The position numbers were made by a program, and so were the translations under genes. A stretch of 28,106 nt of DNA from Rhizophagus sp. LPA8_4_AMF (Eukaryota > Glomeromycota > Glomeromycetes > Glomerales > Glomeraceae): positions 1 to 28,106 of the forward strand of contig JADRCO010000692.1 of the NCBI GenBank assembly GCA_021464525.1. The letters are read 5' to 3'. This document shows positions 20,872 through 28,106 of this stretch, in pieces. The notes beneath the pieces were generated by a model. The model was not told where the DNA came from, did no database searches, and saw nothing but the letters and a program-made list of their open reading frames with translations. Each line of letters begins with the position of its first letter. Position 1 is the stretch's first letter.

Positions 20872-21354
20872 TCTTTATTTTGAAATTTTTTTTTTTATTT
20901 TTTTTTTTTGTGTAGTCAAAATATTTCCAAAGATATGCAATAAATAAATAAATCTTATCTGCTATATCAATTACAAAAATATGTGGAACGTTTGTATTGC
21001 AATGCATGACAACCATTGTATCCATATTAGAAATAGGATTTTTGGCTATCCTCAACAAAAATAATTTTTATGAATGAAATTAGGAATTCAATGAATGAAC
21101 TTAATTTTAATGAACAATAAAGAATTCTTTGGCGTAAATTTTCTTTTTTTAATTTCCTTTTCCCATAATACCAAAAAAAGAAGTGATTAAATCGAAAATA
21201 AATGCATGAAACTAAACCCGTTTTTTTTACCTGTATTTGACAAAAATTCTAATAAATGATTTACATAATAATATATTTTGTTTATATAAATATGAACAGT
21301 AGTATATTTTTTCAATCCATTAATTACTTTACTGTATATCGTTTATTGAACATA
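20872..21354. promoter_or_regulatory. Divergent promoter region of a head-to-head Hsp70-like pair
   Basis: 483 bp separate the two start codons. At 21012-21197 lies the shared block (ACCATTGTATCCATATTAG, then TTTATGAATGAAATTAGGAATTCAATG, then GTGATTAAATCGAAA), 141 bp from the minus start and 343 bp from the plus start. AT-rich with poly-T near 20886-20910. The frame 20861-21058 is a chance extension over the promoter. Confidence 0.6.
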
Positions 21355-23477
21355 ATGTCATGGGCAACCGACATTCGCGTCGTGATTGGTTTAGGTACAT
21401 TTATAAAAATAAAGAAATTTGATATTTGAATTTTTTTAACACTGATTTAATTACATATTATATATTAAATCAGATTTTGGAACCACTTATTCGGTAAAAT
21501 CATGTAGTTTCATGTTAAATTTGATACGATAAGAAATTAATTTTATTTTTTTTTTTTGATAGGGATTTTCTTTGTATCGTTGCGAAGCTGAAGATATCGG
21601 AGAAATCCGGGTAAATAGTGATTGGCCTGGAAGGGATGGGATATTAAAGACAAATACTATTCTTCAATACAAAACTGACGAATTTAAAGAGGTTGAATCA
21701 TGGGGTTATAAGGCCCTGTACTCGAAACCTAGTAGGAAAAGCAGAAATGATGAAGCAAGACCTATAGAATTATTTAAATTGTATTTGGGTAATTGTTTGG
21801 AAAAGTATAGACGAAAGTTGCCTGAACCATTAACATATAGAAAAGCGATTACCGATTACCTCTATGAAATGGGAAAGGTAAATAATTAAAATATTAAATA
21901 ATTTATTTTTTCACATTATAATAATCTTTATTTTTGATTGATAAAGTTGGTTAAAAAAGTTGTTCATAAATTTTTTCCGGGAATTGATTTCATGGAACAA
22001 GTACTCTTAGTTCTTACTATACCAGCTGAATATTCAGAAAATGATAAAGCTATAATGAGAGATTGTGTATACAATGCTGAATTGATCAATAACAAATTTT
22101 CAGAAAAATTGCAGATTACAACTGAACGTATGTTTGATTATTTTGATCATGTCTTTTATTTTATTGCAATGATTGTGATGAGAAAATAAACAAATAATTT
22201 TTAAAATAAATATAGCCGAAGCTGCAGCAATCTACTGTCTGTATAGTAGCTTAAGAGAACACAAACTTACAAAACCCGGAAGTATGTTTATATTTAAATT
22301 ATGCTTAACAAATTATGTTAATAATTGTATTGATTTTAATATTCTTTCGTCTAATCAAGCAAATTTCATGGTCGTTGACTGCGGCGGTGGCACAGTAGAT
22401 TTAACAACACGTAAATTGTTAGAAGAAAACCAATTAGGTGAAGTCACTGAACGAGCAGGAGATTTTTGCGGGAGTACATTTGTCGACAACAAATTTATCG
22501 AACTACTTGAGAATGAAGTTGGAAAATCAGCTATAGATTCGTTAATTAATAAACATTATGGTCAATTTCAATATTTAATTCAAGAATTTTGCCAACATGC
22601 CAAGTTACCATTCACCGGAGACGATCCAGATTTTATTTATGAACTTGATCTAGAAGATGTTTCTCCTGCATTATTAGATTACGTTACTGGTTCAGAGAAA
22701 GTTTTGATGGAAGAAAAAGAATGGATGATTACGTTTAATTGTGATGCTATTAAATCTATGTTTGATCCTATTATTGATAGAATTTTCGAAATGATCCGTA
22801 TTCAATTAAAAAATTCTGGTAAATGTTCTGCAATATTCTTAGTTGGCGGCTTTGGTCAATCAAAGTATTTGCAGAAAAGAATCGAGAAAGAATTTAGTCA
22901 CTTAGTTGAAAACATCTCAATTCCGAATCAACCTATCGCAGCGGTAGTGCGTGGCGCAGCGATATACGGAAAAAGTTTATACGAGTCAAAGAATTTGAAG
23001 AACATGAATAACTCAAAATGTGTTATTGCAACTCGTGTATTAAAATATACTTTTGGAATCAAGATATCTCCTTTATGGGAATATGGAGACCCACCAGATC
23101 GACTCACAAGTGATGGGAGAATTCATAAATTTCGTTGTATTGCAGAACGCGAAACTAGTGCTACAACTGATCAAGAATTTATAGTTGAAGACTTGGTTCC
23201 TATTTCTCCGGATCAAACAGAAATGAGCTTTGATATATACTATACAAAAGAACAGAGTGCTGTTTATTGTGATGAACCTGGTATGAAATTGCTTGGAGAA
23301 TTACTTATCAGCCTCCCCGACGTAGATTTGGGAACTAATAGACCTTGTACATTTTGCTTATCATTCGGCGATATGGAAATTAAAGCTAGGGCTTTTAATC
23401 AAATAAATGGGCAAAACTATCAAACCAAGTTCGAATTAAATGAATTATCTGACTTAAATGAATTAAATGGTTTTTAG
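21355..23477 (+). CDS. HSPA12-type Hsp70-like ATPase, plus-strand copy 3
   Basis: Six exons join to 579 residues: 21355-21394, 21474-21493, 21563-21877, 21947-22127, 22216-22281 and 22360-23477. Motifs are DFGTTYSG, IPAEYSENDKAIMRDC, TTEPEAAAIYC, VDCGGGTVDL (about 213-222), IFLVGGFGQSKYL and the C-terminal YCDEPGMKLLG block. It is clearly diverged from the two left-hand plus copies but has the same intron positions. The C-terminus is longer, ending NELSDLNELNGF where the others end LNDF, probably from a small LNEL repeat. It is head-to-head with the minus gene at 18644-20871 and tail-to-tail with the coiled-coil gene at 23652. The frame starting 22284 reads intron at its N-terminus; 21572-21889 and 21938-22189 are further exons. 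Confidence 0.88.
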
Positions 23478-23651
23478 AGTTAAATAATTAATAAATAAAT
23501 TATAATATTAATAAATATAAATTTCAAAATTTTTTTTATTTAATTTCATTTCAGTTTGTATTACAGTTCGACCTTAATAAACATAATCCAAATGATTTTA
23601 CAAAAAATATTGAATTTCTTTTTTATGAGAATAAGTTTTTTAAATAGTTAT

Positions 23652-25766
23652 TTAATCTAAACATTCTACTCCATCGTCGTCCGATTCCGGTTCTAAATAT
23701 ACCTTAGCTTTTTTGGACGTCAAATAGTCTATTCCTTTTGTATACAATTTTTTCCTTTTTGTGAATATCTGAGCATGAGTATATATTTTACGTTTCTCCC
23801 CATCATCCAAATCTCGACCAACCATCGGAAAAGAACAAATTTCAACTTCTAAGTTATCAATGTCATCTTTATCCCAATTTCCTTCCATAATGCTTGGGTC
23901 AATACTAGATTCTGGTTTGATCCATCTCATTTGAGCACTAGGTTCTTGAACCTTTAAGCGAAATTGAAATATTCTAATAAATTCTCGAATTAAATCTGGC
24001 GCCAATTTCTCAACATAATTTCTTTTGTTTTCATCTTTTATCATACGATATTTATTCATTTCTTTATTTAATTCGGCTGCTTTAAAGATAATGTAACCAT
24101 GTGATGTATAGTTTTCACCCGACAAGACATTTGAAAATCCTCGATTACCAAGAGCGATATTAACTTCTTGTCGTACTTTTATTGAAGCTGCCTGAGTTAT
24201 TGTGTCATTTCCACTTCGAGTTTTAGAAAAATAAGCTAAATTATTTTCTAAATCTTTTGCCTTTGTTGCAATCTCTTTTTCTAAATGCATTATCGAATCT
24301 TCCTTTGAATTTTGTTTGAAATATTTTCTAATATCCCTTCTTATCGTTTTTATAATATGATGTTGTAAAAATGCTTTAATTAACGGTTTGTTAGGATTTT
24401 TGAGTGTAACTTTAGTTTTAATACTATAGTTTTTCATAAGATCATTAATTGCATTGAAATCGATCTCAAAATCTCCTTTTAATGTTGTAACGTAATTCTT
24501 TAACTTATTTTGTAATTCTTCAATATCCTTTTTAAGTTGAACAGAATGATTCTTATCGTCATCGTCCATTCGATAATTTGTCATAGTACCCAGCGCAGAC
24601 TGGTATTGAGATGCTTCTTTTTTAAGACTTGCATTTTTTTCTATAAGATCTTGTTTTTCTTTTTCTTTTTTCTGCAATAATTTATTAATATTACTTATTT
24701 CCTTAACATATTCTTCATTTTTTTTCTGAAGATCCTCTAATTCGTTAGATTTATTTTGAAAGTTACCGATTTCTCCATTCTTAATTTTAATGTTAATATC
24801 TAATTGATCATTTTTTTTGGGTTTTTCCTTAAGTTTATCTTCAAATTGCTCTGAATAATTGTTTGGACTTTTGAAAGATGTAGATATCTTATCTTTAAGT
24901 GTTTTGTTTTCGGTAAGAATTTTTTCTAAATTTTCTTTTGATTCTGTAAGCATATTTGTGAGCTTTTCATTAGATTTTTTTAATTCTTTTACCTGATATT
25001 TGAGATTAGCGTAATCATTGTATACTGTTAAATGATTATTTTGTTTAATATTTTTATTTTTAAGTTTTTCATTTTCGAGGTGAATTTTGAGTTTATCATG
25101 TTCACCGCACATAACTTCATACTTTTCACTTTCGGCGCGAAGTGTTGCTGTCAAATTTTCGAGCTGAGCTTTGAGGTTACTAGAATCATTTTTTTGCCCA
25201 TTTCTAAGTTTTTTGTTTTCCGTACGAAATGATGAGAGTTTATCCCTGAGGTCATTATTTTCAGTTTCATATTCATTTTGTACATTTTTAAGCCTTTCAT
25301 TTTCACTTTCGAGCTGAGCTTTAAGTTTATTAATTTCGTTAGAATTATTCTTTTGTTCATCTCTAAGATTTGCGTTTTCCGTACGAAGTGATGATAAATC
25401 AACAAGTTGAGCTTTGAGGTTACTAATTTCGTTAGAATTATTCTTTTGTTCATCTCTAAGATTTGTGGTTTCCGTACGAAGTGATGATAAATCATCGAGT
25501 TGAATTTTGAGGATATTATTTTCATTGCATATATTTTGGTTTTCAGTACGGAGCGCATCCAATATTTCTTCAGATTGTTTAACCTGATCTTCCTTTTCAT
25601 CAAGTAACATTCTAAAAGTATCTCTCTCCTGGGAGCATTCATTTATTCTAGCTTGGAGTTCAGAATTTTTCTGTTCAAGTTCTTGAATTTCTTCATCACG
25701 AGAGCCAGAATGTTCATCATCCACTTCCATTGCATCGTTCTCTTCTTTCTGTTTATTAATAATCAT
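23652..25766 (-). CDS. Long coiled-coil protein with a conserved C-terminal domain, function unknown
   Basis: One uninterrupted frame of 704 residues. Residues about 25-400 are strongly predicted coiled coil by composition (E, K, N, Q, L; almost no proline), including two near-identical 31-residue units at 90-120 and 121-151. Residues about 440-700 look globular, with aromatic and proline-containing stretches such as MRWIKP and SFPMVGRDLDD, then a lysine-rich run and an acidic tail (EPESDDDGVECLD). There is no signal peptide or membrane segment. From memory, similar C-terminal domains recur in Rhizophagus proteins; this was not checked. It is tail-to-tail with the Hsp70-like gene ending at 23477 (174 bp apart). 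Three decayed copies lie downstream of other Hsp70-like genes. The ATG at 25766 is the first in frame after a poly-T run. The minus frame 25151-25642 is an out-of-frame shadow. Confidence 0.85.
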   Translation of the reverse strand: MIINKQKEENDAMEVDDEHSGSRDEEIQELEQKNSELQARINECSQERDTFRMLLDEKEDQVKQSEEILDALRTENQNICNENNILKIQLDDLSSLRTETTNLRDEQKNNSNEISNLKAQLVDLSSLRTENANLRDEQKNNSNEINKLKAQLESENERLKNVQNEYETENNDLRDKLSSFRTENKKLRNGQKNDSSNLKAQLENLTATLRAESEKYEVMCGEHDKLKIHLENEKLKNKNIKQNNHLTVYNDYANLKYQVKELKKSNEKLTNMLTESKENLEKILTENKTLKDKISTSFKSPNNYSEQFEDKLKEKPKKNDQLDINIKIKNGEIGNFQNKSNELEDLQKKNEEYVKEISNINKLLQKKEKEKQDLIEKNASLKKEASQYQSALGTMTNYRMDDDDKNHSVQLKKDIEELQNKLKNYVTTLKGDFEIDFNAINDLMKNYSIKTKVTLKNPNKPLIKAFLQHHIIKTIRRDIRKYFKQNSKEDSIMHLEKEIATKAKDLENNLAYFSKTRSGNDTITQAASIKVRQEVNIALGNRGFSNVLSGENYTSHGYIIFKAAELNKEMNKYRMIKDENKRNYVEKLAPDLIREFIRIFQFRLKVQEPSAQMRWIKPESSIDPSIMEGNWDKDDIDNLEVEICSFPMVGRDLDDGEKRKIYTHAQIFTKRKKLYTKGIDYLTSKKAKVYLEPESDDDGVECLD
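25314..25499 (-). repeat. Two 93-bp tandem units inside the coiled-coil gene
   Basis: They encode residues 90-120 and 121-151, sharing DLSSLRTE and NLRDEQKNNSNEI. The nucleotide match is nearly perfect, so the duplication is recent. 31 residues is not a multiple of seven, so each unit would shift the heptad register. Weaker relatives occur at about residues 68-89 and 174-201. Confidence 0.75.
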
Positions 25767-26407
25767 GGCTTAAATTTTTTTTTTTTTTGTGCGAATTAAA
25801 GGAAAAAGAGTTACCATTTATTTATTTAAAAGTGACAAATTAATGGTATTTTTATCACTTTACCTTATCTGTTTATCAGTTACGGAATGCATAAAAAAAT
25901 TTTTTTGTAATACACAAAAACCAAGTTGAAACAAGTTATAAAGAACCTGTTTGTTTTCGGGTCATCAATGAAAGACCATGTGACCGTCATAGCCATATAC
26001 TCATGCGTATGAATTAATCTGTAATAATATTTGCAGATTACAATATTGTTTTAATTGACGTATAATAAATTAATACGTCATATAATAAAATATGTAAAAA
26101 AACATTTATCAAATTTTTGCTAATAAAATTTATTTCATGATTTTCAAAGTAAGTTGAAATAAATAAAATTATTATAATACATGCTCTATCCTCCGATAAT
26201 TCAACATTCTGTAATCTTCCAGAGAAACCATGACAATAAATATTTATCACGTTCATTTAATTAACGATCTTCTCCTTATATGAAGTTCATATAAGATAAC
26301 CAAGAAAAAGAAAAATTACCTTTTAATTGCAGCAAATAAATATAAACAATTAAAAAAAAAAAAAATTTAATCAAAAACAAAGAATCTTTACGTCCTGCTA
26401 TTTCTAG
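25767..26407. other. 5' flank of the coiled-coil gene, no other gene seen
   Basis: It starts with a pyrimidine-rich run just before the ATG (complement of 25770-25788). The rest is AT-rich. The frame 26038-26256 lacks any supporting feature. Confidence 0.4.
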
Positions 26408-26530
26408 TATGATGGAATCAAAGATATTTGAAATATTTTCGCCAAAATTCATTCTATAAATATTTTAGTTATAATTTATATCGAAATCAAACATTTCAAT
26501 ATCCTCAAATTAATTTCAAGCGAAACTATA
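26408..26530 (-). pseudogene. Scrap of a minus-strand Hsp70-like gene (exon 6)
   Basis: GATATTTGAAATATTTTCGCC plus AAATTC, then TATAAATATTTTAG, then TCAAACATTTCAATATCCTC plus AAATTAATTTC, follow the order of 14260-14460 and 19263-19460 in the minus-strand genes (the GGFSESKYLQ-to-FEDIKGMFDP region, with a large internal deletion). It is short and heavily worn, so only moderately certain. Its position left of a promoter block is what the cassette predicts. Confidence 0.5.
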
Positions 26531-26706
26531 ATGGACAATAAATTAATTATAATATTGACTTTTGAAATTAATTTATATTTTCCCATTTATCATTATCTGA
26601 TCATTCAAATAATAACAATTATTTACCATATTTAACGATTAAAAACTTTTATTAAATTCTATTCATTTTTTTTTACAAAGAATGTTATCATCATTGTATG
26701 ACAAGG

Positions 26707-26825
26707 ACTATTGTTTCCATTTTAGTAAGATTTGAAAGAATATTTTATAAATGAAACTTATTTTCATAAAAGATTCTTGGCGTAACTGTTCATATATCCA
26801 AAAAAGGAAATAAAGAAAATGTAGG
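26707..26825 (+). promoter_or_regulatory. Shared Hsp70-like promoter block, fossil copy
   Basis: It starts ACTATTGTTTCCATTTTAG, then TTTATAAATGAAACTTA and TTCATATATCCAAAAAAGG. It precedes the decayed plus-strand Hsp70-like copy by about 283 bp, the spacing seen for the intact plus copies. Confidence 0.5.
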
Positions 26826-26989
26826 TTTTTAAATTTCGATTTTTGATAGTGGCAGGACTGAATACAGGTTGTATAAAATATTATTTTTAGAATCGTGAAT
26901 TATGATATATATATTAATTATCAATTATATACTGTAAATAAGATAGGTTGTATTTTACTTATTTAATATACTTACGTTCATTGAACATA

Positions 26990-27452
26990 ATCGCGGATAT
27001 ACGAGAATTCGCGTTGTAATGGTTTAGAACTATATGTAAAGTTTTAGGAATGATTCTGGATAAGCTTTCTGGGCTTTCTGTTAAGCGGTGAGATTTCTTT
27101 AGACATTTATTCAGGAAATGACATTCTTTTTAGAAATGTGATTTAGTTACAGTATCTGTTTGAAGACCAAAAATTATAAATAAAAAATCCACTTTGATTT
27201 ACCAAATTGTTCGGAATTTTCATCTTTTAAGAATGATATATTGTTTATATTTCATAAATTATTTACAATTGAAGAAAAGTTAATGGTTTTTCTTAAAAAA
27301 TAAAATAAAACACGTAAATATATAGCTGAGGCCGCAGCAATTTACTTTACGTCGATGACTCGTCGATGCGTAAAAAAAAAAAAATTGGAAAATGTCATTG
27401 TACATTCAATTTATTGAATTACACAAACGTGAAATTGGAAATTTAACTAGCA
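26990..27452 (+). pseudogene. Decayed plus-strand Hsp70-like gene
   Basis: TTGAACATAAT directly followed by CGAGAATTCGCGTTGTAATGG-like sequence matches exon 1 of the plus copies, with the ATG lost. At 27326-27345, TAGCTGAGGCCGCAGCAATTT matches the start of exon 5 (TEPEAAAI). At 27398-27445, TTCAATTTATTGAATTACAC plus AAACGTGAAATTGGAAAT matches the FIELLKREVGN part of exon 6. Everything between and after is deleted or scrambled. Confidence 0.75.
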
Positions 27453-27457
27453 ATTTA

Positions 27458-28106
27458 TAATTACGTAATTTTTAACTTATTTTGTAATTTTTCAACATCT
27501 CTATTAAGTTGATCTCTTTTGTCATCATTTATTCGAAAGTTTATTATACTTTCAGATTCGTATTGAGACGCTTTTTTTTAAGTTCTATATTTTCCTACAA
27601 GATTTTGTTTTCTTTTGTTTTTTTTGCATAAATTATTAAGATTATTTATCTCCTTAACATATTCTCTTTTTTTTTCTGAAGCTGCTAAATTTCCTCTAAT
27701 TCGTTAGATTTGTTTTGAAATTCACTGATTTCTCCATTCTTGACTTTAATGTCAGTAGCTAATTGACCATACTTGGATTTTCCTTAAGTTAATCTTCGAA
27801 TTGTTTGAGTTGAGTTTTGGGTCTATCATTTTCATTACGTATCGCTGAATAATTAATTGTCCGGAATTTTAGAAAATATAGATATCTTGTCTATAAGTTT
27901 TTCGTTTTCTGCAACTAATTCTGCAAGCTGATTTGTGAGGACTTCTTTTTCGGAACAAAGCGTTGACAAACTTTTCTTATATTCTTTTATCTGAACTTTG
28001 AGATTATTGTATTCATTGTATACCGCTGAATGATTATTTTGTTTATTATTTTATTTTTAAGTTTTTCATTTTCGAGGTGAATTTTGAGTTTATCATGTTC
28101 ACCGCA
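27458..28106 (-). pseudogene. Decayed copy of the coiled-coil gene, running off the window
   Basis: Colinear with 24487-25112 of the intact gene (about residues 219-427). It starts TACGTAATTTTTAACTTATTTTGTAA and ends with GTTTATCATGTTCACCGCA, identical to the end of the matching interval. Several indels break the frame. It abuts the Hsp70-like fossil with almost no spacer, so the 3' parts of both genes were removed together, probably by one deletion. The upstream half would lie beyond 28106. Confidence 0.8.

Noticed and set aside
25032-25642. Frames at 25032-25232 (+) and 25151-25642 (-)
   Set aside because: Shadows of the coiled-coil gene. The repetitive minus frame simply mirrors the 93-bp repeats in another phase.

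Overview
The window is nuclear DNA of a strongly AT-rich eukaryote. It has short GT-AG introns of roughly 60-110 nt, no operons, much simple sequence and many small DNA-transposon relics. Expanded families of HSPA12-type Hsp70-like ATPases beside long coiled-coil proteins best fit an arbuscular mycorrhizal fungus (Glomeromycotina, Rhizophagus-like). That assignment rests on family recognition and was not tested by a search.

The window is dominated by one gene family. Six Hsp70-like genes can be modelled exon by exon. Three lie on the plus strand with 6 exons each (931-3055, 5966-8082, 21355-23477). Three lie on the minus strand: 10912-13190 and 18644-20871 have 8 exons each, and 14110-15886 is cut short. 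All share a 20-nt micro-exon that encodes the first phosphate loop (DFGTTYS type). The first two plus genes belong to a tandem duplication of about 5 kb. A seventh plus copy (26990-27452) and a scrap of a minus copy (about 26408-26530) are decayed.

The second family is a 704-residue coiled-coil protein of unknown function (minus strand, 23652-25766). Decayed pieces of it lie downstream of three other plus-strand Hsp70-like genes (about 4511-4602, 8826-9560 and 27458-28106, the last running off the window).

Read together, the layout suggests a repeating three-gene cassette: minus Hsp70-like, shared divergent promoter, plus Hsp70-like, then a convergent coiled-coil gene. It is whole at 18644-25766, fossil at 26408-28106 and partial elsewhere. 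A promoter block of about 140-190 bp, always in the same orientation, sits beside every Hsp70-like gene. All joint function for the pair is inference.

The gene-poor stretches (3056-4860, 8083-10911, 16200-18640) hold small non-autonomous transposons, some with clear target-site duplications: a 594-bp hAT-like element (3622-4215), a 231-bp hAT-like element (16779-17009), two TA-flanked elements (17557-17716 and 17906-18005) and two copies of a TTT/AAA-flanked element (120-286 and 4633-4731). There is also a degenerate tandem repeat of about 50 bp at 10025-10330. No rRNA, tRNA or CRISPR was found.
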